A stretch of 64,000 nucleotides of DNA from Pseudopyrenochaeta lycopersici (GCA_003313425.1 NHZP01000067.1:1-64000), one strand, 5' to 3'; shown: positions 39,461-53,100, counted from the stretch's first letter. Numbers and translations are program-made. Notes: generated by a model not told the origin, from the sequence alone.

Positions 39461-42331
39461 GGCTGCTGAGATTTGTCCCCACGTTTTTGAGATTTGTCCC
39501 CAATTTGAGATTTGTCCCCAGTGCTAGCCCTAATCTCTACTAGTAGGGAAATAAATTACAAAACAACAAATGCAGCTGCACTGCGCTGTCTCTAGTAGCT
39601 TAAGTAAACGTTGTCTTATTAATCTTATATTCTATTACGCCGTTTTCTCTTACGTAGGCTAAGATCTTTCTAAGCCTTAGAAGCTGTTACTGCTGCCGCA
39701 CGCTTAGATCAAGGCGTAGGTACATCTTAAGACTTAACAGGCGCATTTTAAGCATTAACTTGCGCAAACCTCTTAATATAGAAAGCTTCCATATCTCTAA
39801 AGTAATAGTTCTAAGCTATAGTTAGAGTATAAGAAGTAAAAAGTCCTTGCGTAGCGAGAGCTATATTGCGTGCTTCAACTAACTCTGCAGGATCCTCCTC
39901 CTGCCCTGTCTTAGCTCGAAAGTTAGTTGTTAAGACTATGTTATTACATTTATATAAAACAGGCTAAGACCTTCAATGCTTAATATTAGCTAGGAATTCT
40001 TCTAACAACAGAGGTTACTAGGTAGGAGGTAGAGCTTTAGTAACAGACACAGCCACAGCTAAAGGCAGAGACAGATAAGAAGAGGTAATCGCAGGTATAG
40101 GAGCAGGTGCAGGGATTAACACTAATACACAAGTAGTTACAGAATTCTTACTTAGTATAGCCGTAGGAATTAACACAGTCACAGAGGCGTTTACCTGTCG
40201 CAGGGCTTTAGTAAGTGTCTAACTATAGAGTTAATAGCAAGGCTAAAGGCGAGGAACAGAAGGCGGCACACGTAGTTTAAAAGCTAATAGATCTCGCTAA
40301 GTTAATACCTTATTCCTCCTTAATCCGCCTCTAGTTTGCGCGATAAGTAGCTCTAGAACAGAATAATATAGCCTTAGAGGTAAGCTAATTAACTATCCTT
40401 ACTTATAATAATAGCGCTAATAATTATTATAAAGATAATTTAGTTATAAAGCTAAACTAGACGTCCTTACATCTCGTAAAGTATAACAACATAGAAGGCT
40501 ATTCGTCTTCTTAAACAGCCTTAAGCAGAGATATTAGCTATAATATTACCTCTATTCTTTCTAGTATAGCAGATATTATTACTTAATGCGCTTAATTACT
40601 AGCAGCGTTAGAACCTTATAGATTCTAGGAGGTAGAAAAGGTATTAACTCTAGGCTATGCCTAAATTTAACACTATACTTAGAAGAAGTAAGCTCCTTTA
40701 TATACTTATTATATTAGCTCTTAACTATCTACTTAGTTCTCTTAGTAACGCGTAGTAAGTTACCCCTTAAGGTTATAAGGTAGTCCTTCAGAACCTTATA
40801 TATACCTTTAAGAGGCGAGTTAGTAATTATACTATAGTAGTAGTAGTAGGAAGTCTAGGCAGCTGCCTACTTAGTGCGTGTAAGGTATTAGTTTTCCTAT
40901 AGGTACCTACAGAGTTCCTGCTAGTAGCTATAGTCTTTAAGTAGATTATTCTACTTTAGCTAGAACTCTAGTAATCTCTTTGCGTAGATAAGTTACTTTA
41001 GTTAGATTTATAAGTAATTTCCTTAGAGAGTAGCTCCCTTTAGGAAGTACTAAGTAATTAATATAGGGCTTACTAGAGTCTAACGTTTTATAAATATAGC
41101 CCTATGCTTAGCAATCCTCTACTTCTTGTCCTTCGTCCGTGCTATTAGTATCGCGCTAAGTCTGCTAGGCCTTAGTCTAGACGTTTTTATTAACATACTA
41201 TACGCACAGAAGCTAAGGGACTTCTAGAAGTAGTACCTAAGCAGACAACTTTAACGCCTCTTCCTAATTACTAATAGAAACTTGCGGTTATTATACCCCT
41301 ATCTTAAGGAGGAAGTTTGCGATAGCCTAATAGTAGTCTGCTTACGTCTTATTACTAAGGAAGCAGAAGCCTGCAGAGAAGAAGGTCTGCAGGTTAGTAT
41401 AGCTAAGTATATACAATAATAGGAGTCTATACTTGTTAGTGCAGTATATGTAGTCTATTAATAGTATATCTAGATTAGTAAGCAGCAGCTCTACCTATTT
41501 ATAGTAGGCGAAGAAGAGATTCTAAACGCAATTATTGTTATCCTTCTTAACAGCAAATACCTAGTCTGCTGTAGATAAGTTATCTAACAACGTCTCTACT
41601 AGGCTCCTCCTATTCAGGTGCTTCTCTCTAACTACTTTCCTCTTGCCACGAATATCTGTAGTAGTAACTAAGGTGTCCTAATCCTCCCTTTAAATAGCAG
41701 CTAGTATCTGCATTAGCCGTACTCTAGCATGCGTTATTAACTTAATTACCTCTTTCTATATAACTATACGCCTACAGTAAATATTATGCGCGCTAGGGTT
41801 AATTAATTAACAGTAGTTATAGTTCTAGTTCTGCACCTCTAGCCTCTACTAATTACTCTGCTTTACCTTAAAGATAATAAGTTTAAAGGAGTATCTAGTA
41901 GAGCGCGTACTTATACTTAAGATCTTTATAGTTAAATTATAATTTTTCCTAAAATAATTTTAATAGTCGTAGTAACATGTTTTAACCTTATAGTTATAAG
42001 GTAAACTCCGCTTAAGGATAAAGCTGTAGCTATACTGTATGCTGTGTATTTTAAGCGTATTATACGCTTCTTTAAAGGAGCTATAGACCTAGTCTAGTAG
42101 GGCTGTAATGTCTTCTATAGTAAGGTACATAAGACGAGCGTATGAACTTAACACTAGCAATTCTATGGTTATGTCTATCTGCTACATAGACGCGGCAGTG
42201 TCGCGATAATGTCTCGTCTATAGATTACGCACTAAGCTAAGTAGAGCGATTAATTTCCGCTAAATTAGCACTGGGGACAAATCTCAAATTAGGGACAAAT
42301 CTCAAAAACGTGGGGACAAATCTCAGCAGCC
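39461..42331 (-). mobile_element. Mutator-like element (MULE) with iterated-13-mer TIRs, RIP-mutated
   Basis: 66-bp terminal inverted repeats (39461-39526 and 42266-42331, one mismatch), each built from three copies of GAGATTTGTCCCC separated by short spacers. The minus strand reads a MULE transposase across stops around 41200-41700: LLTNLDILLIDYIYRTNKYR, then INTxCFLS-type text (FFSAGFCFLSNKTQADYYQA) and EALKLSAQVLLLEVPQLLC followed by VQYVNKNVQTKA. These match the D-x-TYKTN, CFLS..ExDY and LC-x-H-x-x-KN blocks of the MULE DDE domain. No clean 9-bp target duplication is visible next to the ends. 2.87 kb; dead through many TAG/TAA codons. Confidence 0.85.
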
Positions 42332-42349
42332 TCAATGCAAACCCCTAAA

Positions 42350-45300
42350 TCAAGCAATAGATTGTTCGATCTCCTGATTTTGGTTAGACTATGTACTGCC
42401 GCCTCGCGCTCTCTCTGCTCAATCTCCTACTTGGCCTGCTGCTCAGCATGCTGCTTAGTCTGCAGCTCAGTCTGCAGCTCGGCCTGCCGCTCAGCTTGCT
42501 GCTCAGCTTGCTGCTCGGCCTGCTGCTCAGTCTGTTGCTCCGCCTCTTCCTCCTCTTGCTACCCTGCCTCATACTCCTCCTCCTCCTGCTGTACTGCCGC
42601 CTTGCCCTCCTCCCTCCTAAATACTTTATGCAACATACCCCAGCAGTATAGACACGTCGTCTGCGATAGCTCATCGAGCTTCGCTCGTACTACCTGCTCC
42701 TACCTCGCCTGTAGCTGCTCCTCGTGCTGCCACTGTTTCTGCCCTCCATACTCCTGCTCCTCACAGTTATCGCAGAACGCTATCTCTGCGCCTTCTGCTG
42801 CGCCGTCTACTGCGCCGTCTACTCCTATATTTCCTCTTGCCTGTAGCTGTCTGCAAGATAATCACCTGCCGTCCATATACTAACTTATCACTACTCTTCA
42901 ACAGCCTGCTGTGCTAATAAACGCGTCTATCACCTCGCTATCGTTCATCAGTTGCTGCTCCTCAGCCTCTGCCTCTGCCTCTGCCTCTTCCTGCTGCTGC
43001 TGCTGCTGCTGCTGCTGCCTCTATTACTATTTTCTCTGCTACCTAATCTGCTACTACTATTGCTACTACTACTGCTGCCCCTGCTATAATAGGTTATAAA
43101 GCTGACTTTGCAGCGTCTGCTGCATCCGCTGCCATTGCTGCCACTGCTCCCACTGATGCCTCTGCTGCGCCTGCTGCATGTGTTGCATCTGTTGCATCTG
43201 CTCCCACTGCAGCCTTTGCTGCATCTGCTGCATCTGCTGCATCTGCTGCATCTGCTGCTACTGCTCCTACTACGGTCTTTGCTGTGCCTCCTGCGCCTAC
43301 TGCCTCTGCTACCTCTCTCGCAGCTTAACACTATTAGTTAGGCCACTCTAATCCCGCTTCCTCTTCCTACTTACCTCCCCCTATAGAGGGAAGCTAAAGA
43401 AGGCCTACTAGGTATAGCTTAACGTACAGAATATATTAATTAAGCGTACGCTTAGCCCCTATACTTTATTAGCCTACACAGTATAAGCTACTATACCTGC
43501 TCTTATCTTACGCCCACTCTACAGCTTAAGCAGATCCTCCTTATCCTCCTTACTATTACTACTACTATCTGCCTAGCGCAAACCTTAATAGCTACTGCGC
43601 TGCTTCTGCTTCTTCTCCTCTTAGTAGTAGCCTACAGTAAACTACTCTCCTACTACCTTACGTCTAATACCTACAGCTACGTGCTAGTACTCTTAAACTA
43701 TTAGCTGCGCGCCTAGTAGCTTAGTTAACTCTAGCGCTAGAGCACGCGTAAGCCTATCTATATCCTAGAGCTTACTTTTATCTATCTAGAGATAATTATA
43801 TATAGAGGTAGACGTAGCTTTACTCTAACTAGTAAGTAGTATAGCCTATAGTAGCTAAACGTAGAGTAGATACGCAGTAAATAACTACCCTACCGCCTCT
43901 AGCAGGAACTACAGTACTATCTTAAGTTAATTCTACTGCGCCTGTGTCTTATAGTAGCAGGTTACTAGCGTTACCTACCTATTAATTACGTAGAGGTTAT
44001 AATCTTAGAGTACTCTATTACGCTACTAAATAGATAGTAGCTTAGGCCTGCGCGCTAGCTACCCGCCTATAATACACACTATAAGGTAAAGCAGCTCTAA
44101 GAAGTAACCTACGCACTATAGATACTACTATACTCTTTTCCTATACTACTACAGAGACGCCTTAGCCTAATTACCTTCCTATTCTTCTTCTTACTTATAT
44201 AGCTGCTATATAGCTAGCACGCTAGCTAGCTATGCAAGAATCTAGTTGCTACCCTTGTTAAGCTAAGCTAGCAATAGGAAGCAGGCGCCTTGTTCTGCTA
44301 CAGACACGTCGTCCTAGATTACTACTAGGCTAATAAAGTATTGCTAGCTCTTCTCCTCTATCTAGAGTAGCTGCTCTTATAGAACCTTCTCTACCTTAGC
44401 TATAATCTTATACGCTATAGCGTAAAAGCGCTCTAGCTTAATAGGCTAGCCTTTAAGGAAGAACGTCTAGTAGTTAGGTAACTACTATATACTGCCTGTA
44501 ATACTGCCTAGCGTACGTAGAGAGATATGCTTAGTATAGGTAAGTAGGTTAATAATAACGTTTATTAGGCTATACAAGCTATTAATAAGATAGCGCGCTT
44601 TCTACTATAGTAGAGCAGCTATTATAGCAGCACCCTCCTCTACGCGCTAGGTAGAGGAGAGGAAGGCCTTAGTAGTAAGCACGCGTACGCAGTAGATAAG
44701 GAAGCTAAGAAGAGTAGCGAACTATAAGGCGTCGCGTAGCTAGTTTATATCTAGGTTAATACTTAGCGCAGCTAGGAAGTAGATTAGGCCGCTATTAAAA
44801 GGCTAGTAGTATATCTCCTAGTAGAACAGCGCCTTAGATAGACTTAGGACAGCTCTCTACTATTCGCTTGTATTACTACTGTAGTTACTACCTATTAGCA
44901 GCCTTTAGAGCTTTACAGCTTCCTACTTCTACCTACTATACTAAGGGAACAGGCAGGCGATATACTATAGTCCCCTGCCTGCCCCCTCCTCCTCTTCCTC
45001 TCCCTCCTCCTTAGAAGTAATTAGCTATAGGCAGTAGTAGATTAGTCGTGTCTAGGGCCTTACTACGTAATGTTAGCTTTCTATCTTCTATATATAACCT
45101 AGCGGGCGTATATTAGACTGCTATAGACTCGCACTACGTAGCTAGCGTAGCGTCTTAAGGGATAGTAAGCTAAGTCCCTTAACTGCCTGCTCTACTACCT
45201 CCTTAACGCGGCAGGCCGCGCCCTATAGTGCTAGCTTATCGTCGCCTAGCAGCTGTATAGCGTAGGCGAGCTGCTTTAAGTCTAGGTAGGCCTTAAGGTG

Positions 45301-46070
45301 CTGCTCCTATTGCGTCCACTTAAACTAGCTAGTGCGGTTGTAGGGAGAAACCTCCTTAGCGATTTAGCTAATAGCTTCTTAGTCCTAACGCTTAATAGCT
45401 GTCTATTTAGCTACTAAGCTAGTAAGCGTCTCCTAGTAATCTAGCTGCTTTCTCTGCTGTTGCTGCGGCTGATCCTGCGGCTGATCCTGCGTCTGATCCT
45501 GCGTCTGCTCCTGCTCCTGCTCCTGCGTCTGCTCCTGCTCCTGCGTCTGCTCCTGCTCCTGCGTCTGCTCCTGCTCCTGCGTCTGCTCCTGCTCCTGCTG
45601 CTACTCCTGCGCCTGCTGCTCGGCCTGTACTACAAAGTACCAGACGTAGCGTCGCTAGCGGAAGAAGGTCTGTACCTTAACAGGTTTCCATAGCTGCGTG
45701 GCCTGCTGCTAATACGAGGTAGCTAAGGCAGACGACCAGCGAGATAGCTTTACGCCATGCTCCTTATTCTAATGTTAGTAAATAACCTTATAACATATGC
45801 TTATAAAGCTACAGCTGCTGCTGCTACTGCTACTACTAGCTACGTAATAGCTGCATAGAAACGCGTCCTAAGGGCGACGTAGCTCTGTAATAGGCAGGCT
45901 CTCTAGCTAAGGGAGAGGGACCTGCTCTAGCGCGTTTAAGGTAAGGCCTTAGTAGGCTATAAGTAGCTCTCTCTACTTTACTATAGGTAGATAATGCTAC
46001 TGTTCTAGGTGCTAATCTAGGCTGTAAACGGCGCAGCTGTACTAGCGGCAGATAAGGACGCTATAGGAGG
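42350..46070 (-). pseudogene. RIP-mutated helicase-less copy of the C2H2/DUF3505-YR-Cys giant family
   Basis: Readable on the minus strand across dozens of TAG codons. Near 45.9-45.65 kb is a DUF3505-type N-terminus (VIY-x-H-x-NKEHGVKLSRW, then QLWKPVKVQTFF and RRYVWYFVV). A QEQEQTQ low-complexity tract follows (45.46-45.62 kb), then FKWTQ-stop-EQHLKAYLDLKQLA. Mid-region 44.9-44.2 kb: FNSGLIYFLAALSINLDINQ, LLSFLIYCVRVLTTKAFLSS, ISLRTLGSITGSI, matching in order the intact protein's LSAMIYCVRMIILEA and NELLSLRDYGR blocks. YR box ~43.7-43.4 kb: LGAQLIVQEYQHVAVGI, then LQSGRKIRAGIVAYTV. The frame then passes straight to a Gln-rich tract and Cys pockets (QRVVISQYMDGR, CDNC, CLYC) with no room for a helicase. 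Some frameshifts. Inactive. Confidence 0.75.
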
Positions 46071-46090
46071 GTAGGAAGGTAAATATTATA

Positions 46091-46091
<1 letters not shown>

Positions 46092-46179
<88 letters not shown>
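46092..46179. repeat. (CT)n-(TTTC)n microsatellite
   Basis: About 10 CT units followed by about 17 TTTC units without interruption. It lies just upstream of the N-terminus of the degraded giant gene, so it may sit in its former promoter. Confidence 0.98.
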
Positions 46180-46666
46180 ATATATTCTATTACGTATATA
46201 TAGGACGCGTTAAGGAACGCGATTAAAGCGCGAACGCGCTAGGACTAGCTAATTAGGGTTAGAGGAGGGCCTAGATAGAGTTAGTAGAGAAAGAAAGAGG
46301 GTACGACGTATATTTCTAGGGATCCTCCCTTTATTTATCTTAATTCGCGAACGCACGGGGCAGGCAGGAGAGCAGAGAGAAAGGTAGAGACCCTTTAGTT
46401 CTAGGGATTAATATGCCTAGCTATAGCTAATAAGCGTGCAGACTAAGACGCAGTAACTCAGACTTACTTACGCTGCGCGTAGAGTATTACTAATTAAAAG
46501 AAGAACTGTAATAACCCTAAATATAAGCGTTGTAACTATTATATTATAAGTTTTTAATCTATAGCTTACTCTAGGCGCGTTATTATTAATAAATATAGGT
46601 CCCTTATAAGCTTAATGCCTGCTTAAACTACTTATATGTCCTTTATAACTAATATAATATAGTAGT

Positions 46667-46667
<1 letters not shown>

Positions 46668-46708
<41 letters not shown>

Positions 46709-47028
46709 CCTCTAAACTAATACTATAGTTATTATAACTAGCGTTAAGCTTATACGCTGCTAGTGCTAATTTAATCTAGAGCTTACTAGCTACTACTGCT
46801 ACGCTACCTATACTAGCACACCTATAAGTATTACTACCTAAGTACCTACTACTTTACCTTAATTTCTAGAGCTAATCTTAGTTAAATAGCGCAGGATTAC
46901 AGCTGCTTTAGAGTAGCTTATAGCCTACGCAGCCTATAGAGTATACTAATACGTTACTTATATTAGGAGCGTAGGCTAATATCTCTAAAGGGTATCGCCT
47001 TAGATAATACTAATAATAATAATAATAA

Positions 47029-47111
<83 letters not shown>

Positions 47112-47170
47112 AGAGTAGAAGAGATAGTAGAAGTAAAGGTTAAGAAGAAGAAGAAGAAGAAGAAGAAGAA
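46668..47170. repeat. Trinucleotide tracts (ACT)n, (GTA)n, (AGA)n
   Basis: (ACT)n at 46668-46708, (ATA)n then (GTA)n of ~27 units at 47010-47110, and (AGA)n near 47143-47170. Long perfect runs suggest young slippage inside older RIP-mutated sequence. No gene recognised in 46180-47500. Confidence 0.95.
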
Positions 47171-47499
47171 TAAGAATAAGAGAATAGGGGAGGTAGAGGA
47201 GAGAATAACAGAGGAGGGGATAATAGAGAAAGTAGTAGAAGTAACAGTAGAGGAGAGGAGCAGGCTCCTGCCCTGCGCTGTAGAAGTGCTGCAGCGCGTC
47301 GTAATATAAGAGGCAGAGGTAGAAGTAAAGGTAGAGGTTAAGGCTGCAGTAGAAGTAAAAGTTAAGGCCTAGGTTAAGATAGGGCTAGAGATACTCTAAG
47401 CTATAGAAAGTTTAAGAGTTTCCTATTAAGCTCTAGTAAGTAATAGCAGCGCCTTAAGTATAAGTAATACTAAAGAAGAGATTAAGTCTAACGTAAGTA

Positions 47500-50400
47500 A
47501 TAAGAGTAAGGTAGTTTTAGCGTTTCTAAGAGTTTTCTTTTACTTTTTATAGATACTTATAAGCTTAAGGCTATAATAATAAATTCTACTTTCTTTCCTA
47601 GACTTACTTCTCTTTAGCGCTTTAGTTATATAACTTATACTTTCTTTCTCTTCCTTAAGTATATAGCTCTTCTCTCTTATTTAAACTCTTAGACTCGGTT
47701 ATCTATATTTTTAAAATCTAATACTAAAGTCTAAGTATCTTAAGTCTTATTATAGCTTTTCTACCTTAGCTAGTACTATAGTTAGCTCTTCTTTATACGT
47801 TTACTTTAGGATCTTTTTAACTTGTTAGACTTTCTCTTCTTTAAGAGTAATATTAGGTAGCTTAGTATTTTCTTCTTCTTCTTACTAAGATTTCTAGCGT
47901 TTAAAGAGTAAGATATAGAATACGTTATAAATATAGTAGTAAGGTAGTAAAACTAAGTAATATGCTTACGTTCTAACTACTTCTTATACTCTAAAAGGTC
48001 TAATAAACTTACTAAATAACTTTTTATTTAGTTAGTAGGTTAAGTTAATATACTTAGTACTAAGTAATATAAGATCTCTTTAGTAGAATACTTTATCTTT
48101 ATACTTTTTATTATAATATTAGCTTTAATACTCTTATACTTTTTATAAGTGCTCTATAAGCGTAGTCCTTACGCTATATATACGCTTAACTCTATCTATT
48201 ATATTAGGCATCTCCTCTTCTAGCCTACTATCCTTAGGAGGTAAGGTAACTAGTAGGTGCTTACTATATATAGTATAAAAAGGAGTTAATTTTATTAACT
48301 TATAGACTAAATTATTATACGCAAATTAAGCTATACTTAAAAGCTTAACTTAGTTATCCTAAGCTGCTAATGTAAAGACTTAAAAGTACTATTTAAGTAT
48401 TTAATTCTAGTATCTGTTTACCTATCTATTTATAGATAGAAAGCTGTACTTAGATTACGCTTTACCTATAGTTAGTAACAAATCTCTGCCTAAAAGTTAG
48501 AAGTAAAGATAAGGCCTGTATCTAATACAATACTTTTCTATACTCTAAACTTTAAAATTATATAGTTAAAGTAAGCTTTAATAAACTATTTTATATCTTA
48601 TATCTTTAAAGTAGGCATATAGAGCGCTATCTTTAAGAAGTAATTAATAATTATAAAGATTATATTAAATATATAACCTAAACTATCCTTTACTAAGAGT
48701 AATCTAAAAATAAAGTCTAGTATAACTTTTTTAAATATATTCCTAGGAACTAGTAAAGGTACTAACTTTCTATAATAACTATACCTTAGAGCTTTACTCT
48801 TTTAGTAAGTAGTATATATTTTTACGTACTCTTAAATATTATAACTAAGCGTTAGCTAATAGTGTAGCCTTCTAATTAGCTTAAGTATTCTACGTGCGCT
48901 AAAGTAGCCTACTATACGCGTGTTATAGTTCTAGAATAAAATCTCTTACTTAATAACTAGTTCTTCTAGAATATATATTTTACTATTATATCTTAAAACT
49001 TTTCTTTTATTAAGATACTAAATAGGCGCCTCTCTACTACTTTAAGTGCGTTCTACGTGCGTAAAGTTAATAACTTACTACTAAGTAAAGGCGTCCTCTT
49101 ACTGTAGTTAGTATAAGGTCTCTATCTATATTTTAGACTCTACTATTATAGGTTTACTACTAACTAATACTTTAGCTAGTAAGTATAGCACGTATAGTAT
49201 ATATTCTATAGCGCTAGTAGTAGGGACTTTTATAGTTCTATAAACTATAGTAATATACTGTGCCGATGCACTTAGTGACCTGGTCACCTGGCTACTAAGG
49301 GCATCTCAGCTAGTTAGATGCAGCAGTTCAGATGCAGCAGCTCAGGCCACAGCAGCTTAGGCCACAACAGCTCAGACTTCAAGGCAATTAAGCGAGATTA
49401 GCAGAAAAATAAGGATATAAGGAGGCAGGCAGGCGGAGAACATCGAAGGAACGATCCAGGGGAACCAAGCAGACAAAATCCAAGAAAAACATCCAAAAAA
49501 GATCTACTATCTAGGGGGAATATCTAAGGAACATCCAGAAGTAATTAAGACAGTACAGACAGACAGACAGATACAGCTACTACAGATACTACCCCCCCCC
49601 CCCCCCCTATTATTGTTTATCCTTGTTTACCTACCTCCTACCTCTCATCTCATCCTTGATGAGATGACTACCTAGCTGTGTTCAGTGAGCTCAAGGCTAC
49701 CATCGACAGGGAGAAGCTTGCTGAGGCCTCTGTTCCTGCACAATACGTTTTATACGCGCTTACTAAGCTAAGCCTAGTTATAGATTCTCTTACTCTACTA
49801 TACTTTACTCTTACTAGTAGTTTATTCTATAAAGTAGGTAATAACTAGGTTAGTAATAGGTTCTCTTATATATAATCTACTCTTTATAAAGAACTATCTA
49901 TAGAGTTTATTTTCTCTAGGTAGTACTTTACTTTAAAATTAAAAGCTCTTAGATAGATTACCTAATATACTTAATGTAGGTTTAACTTCTATACTACGCG
50001 TATAGAGTGTAGGTTATTATAGTTACTTAAGACCTGTATAGTGTGCTGTATACTTTAAAAGTAATACTACTACTACTTAAAGCTATATATAATTACTAAG
50101 AGCTCTAAATTATATATTTTATAATTTAGCTTAGCGCTCTAAAGCTTCCTTAATATAAAGGTAATTAGATACTATATTTTATCTTTAAATAACTATAATA
50201 GAATATTTAAGATAGCAAAAGTAGATATATCTATCTCTACGCGTATTATAAGAGCAGGGTTAAAATAGCGCAGGATTAGCGTACTTAAAAAGCGCTCTTT
50301 AAGATTCTTAAATAACGTATTTACTATATTATTCTAATAAAAATCTTAATTACCCTTAAGTAAATTAGTAAGAGGAGCTGTTTTATAGGCGTATCCTTTA

Positions 50401-53100
50401 ATAAAACGCTAATAAAAGTTAGTAAACCTAAGAAAGGACTAGAGTTCCTTAATATTTATAGGCTATAGATATTAAGTAATAGTCTTAATATGCGCTAGAT
50501 CTGCGTAGATTCTACGCGTTATAATAATAAACTTAAAGAAGTAAACCTTACTTAATATAAAAGTATACTTTTTAAAGTTAGTAAAGAGCTTTACTTTTTA
50601 TAAGGCTTTAAGTATAAAGTATACTACGCGCTAGTATATTATAATATCTTTACTATAAGTGTAGATACGTATATTATTAAGGTAAACTACGTAAATATAG
50701 TTTAAATACTTACTAAGCGCCTTATTAATATAGGCTTAAAAGCTTACTAGAGCGTTAGTTAGCCTAAAGAGTATAACTAAGTACTTAAAGTAGCTATATT
50801 AAGTTTAAAAGGTAGTTTTCTACTTATCTCCTAATTAAATTCTTAGGTAGTAGTACGTATTATAGAGATCTAGAGTAGTATAATAACGTGCGCTTAATAG
50901 GTAATCTAGTATCTCTCCAATTAATAGAAGTAGGTAATAATCTTTAATTATAATAGTGTTTAATCCTTAATAGTTAATATAGAGGTAAAGCTTTCTATCT
51001 TTCTTAGGGATAAATAGTATAGGAGCTCTTATAGGACTTATACTATACTAAATCTAGCCTTTATATAGCGCGTTCTCTATATAGTTACAGAGCACCTTAA
51101 GCTTATATATAGAGAGGTTGTATAGTAGACTATATAGAGGTTCTTTATTAGCTATAAGTAGGATAGTATAATTTAAAGTCTTAAAATTTAGTAGAGCTTC
51201 TACCTTTCTATTATTAAATATAATACTATAGTTAGCTAATACGTTAGGGATACGCGCTCTAAAGATATAAGTATTATACTTTAAACTTTTACTTATAACT
51301 TGTAGTACTCCTAGAAAGTATACGTTAGAGCTAGTTTACTTTATATCTTTATAAAGTTTTATAGTAGTAATAAGCTTAATATTAGGTAAAGTATACCCCT
51401 AACGCTATATTTAAGAGCTATAGTTAATATAAATATTCTACTATTATAAAAAAGGGTTACTAAGTAAAAGAAGAGTACCTTCTTTATCTACTCTATACGC
51501 TATAACCTAAGCTTAGTAATTAATACTATTATTATCTATTAAACGCACCTAACGCTTATATACTACGTAGGTATTCTAATACTAGGTACTAATCTAACCT
51601 AGCTTTAAGAGCTCTACGCTTTTAAGTAGTAGTAGTCCTATCTTAATAGCTAGTTTCTAACTAATTAAGCTAACGTTAGCTTAGAGGTTAAGGATAACTT
51701 AGAGTTCTTTCTTAGGGCCTGTCTCTATAGCTACGCTATACTTATACTTTATACTTAGCAAAATATTAATAGGTATACGCTATACTATTCCTAGATTACT
51801 AGTAAAGCTTAATCTTTTCTTATCTAGTTAATACGTACTAGAAGGTAGTTTAGATTACTACTTTAGTACTTATTAGCGTAGTATCTAACCTTATTATAAC
51901 TATAGTAAGTAACTTTACTTTTATCTTATAGTCTATAGAAAGGCTTATTTAGTTTATAGTACTTTTTTAGGATTTTCTCTTAAATATATTACGCGTATAC
52001 TAGTCTTACGTTAGTAAAGCTTAGCGTAGGTTCTACTTAAGTATAGAGCCTAATACTATTAAATCCTCTTTAGTTATAAGAATCTAGTAGTAGTTAGTAA
52101 TAGCCTTTTATAATTTAAGCTTTAACTTTAAAAAGAGATACTAAACTCTTTATACCTTAGTATAAGGCGTAAGTTAATCTTTAATAATATTAAGGTAAGT
52201 TATAAAGAACTAAATAGTCTAGTCTTTCTACTATATAGCCTAAGCGTGCGCTGTAGCTATTTTAAGGCTGCAATTAATTAGGTTAGATAGTAAGTTAAGT
52301 ATATACTACTTAAAGTATTCTTAAGTAAGTATTATTTTATTTACTTTAAATACGCGCTTATAGTGCGTGTACTAAAGGTCTCTTAAGTCTCCTCTTAGGT
52401 ACTATATAGCCTAGATAACTTTATTATTATTAAGATAAAATTCCTATAGTAAGAGTTAAAATACTACTTTATATAAGTAAAAAAACTTATAATATTTCTT
52501 TAAGTTCCTTTGTTAGTATTTAGATAGATTACTAGGTTTAAGTATACGTTTTATATATAGAGGTAGGGACGCCTTAAGTATACTCCTCTTACGCGCCTTT
52601 ATAACCTAAACTTTAAGAGTTCTATCTACTAATAGAGCTAAAGTAAAGTTATATTTAATACTTTTTAGCTATATAATTTCCTCTTTAATTACGCGTAGGC
52701 GTAGAAGTACTTAGAGCTTATTACGCCTCTTTTTAGTAGCTAACATGCGCTCCTTAAGAGTTAAAAGTGTACTTACGCTAAGAGTTAGTAGTTCTTTATC
52801 TACCTATAAGTTAACTTTAATAGGGGGGTTAGGCGTCTTACTAGTAGAGGCAGCCTATTTACTAGATTACGTAGAGGGAACTATCCCTAGACTATTATAT
52901 AAAGAAGTATTATTATATAATATATAGTTTTAAGTAATAGTACTTACTTTACACTATAGATAATAGTAAAGGGATAGTTCTATATTACTATAACTTAGCT
53001 ATAAGAGAGAATAATACTTATTATCTCTACTTTGCGCAGCTAGCGTAGGTTTTAAGTAGGTCTACCGCGGTGCGCGCTAGCCCTTGAAAAGGTCTAGCGC
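47500..53100 (-). mobile_element. RIP-mutated Ty3/gypsy-like retrotransposon (pol domains readable)
   Basis: Minus strand, dense TAG/TAA. Reverse transcriptase/RNase H boundary at ~50.45-50.2 kb: SFLRFTNFY, RFIKGYAYKTAPLTNLLKG and LKERFLSTLILRYFNPA, the Ty3/gypsy FLGFxNFYRRFI and thumb segment. Integrase ~49.2-48.5 kb: zinc/core text with a TYQKSKALRYSYYRKL-type segment followed by a PVPRNIFKKI / LDFI segment as in gypsy integrases. Expected order RT - RNase H - INT runs right to left. Protease/gag should lie at 51.6-53.0 kb but are not readable. Terminal repeats of this element were not identified; the LTRs at 49.26 and 53.14 kb are separate insertions. Dead. Confidence 0.75.
49259..49742. 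repeat. Solo LTR nested in the gypsy element, TSD atac
   Basis: 484 bp starting TGTGCCGATGCACTTAGTG and ending TTCCTGCACA (TG...CA, with TGTGC/GCACA inverted ends), flanked by direct ATAC (49255-49258, 49743-49746). GC-balanced and not RIP-mutated, in contrast to its host. It contains a C17 run near 49591-49607 and a CTCATC/GATGAG hairpin near 49637-49668. Single LTR, so it arose by LTR-LTR recombination. Confidence 0.75.

Noticed and set aside
42911..43341. Cys- or Leu-polymer ORFs on the plus strand
   Set aside because: Shadows of a CAG/CTG-rich tract whose minus-strand reading gives the Gln-rich segment of the degraded giant gene, with family motifs on both sides.
45460..45693. Leu-rich 77-codon plus-strand ORF
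   Set aside because: Antisense of the QEQEQTQ low-complexity tract in the RIPped giant gene.
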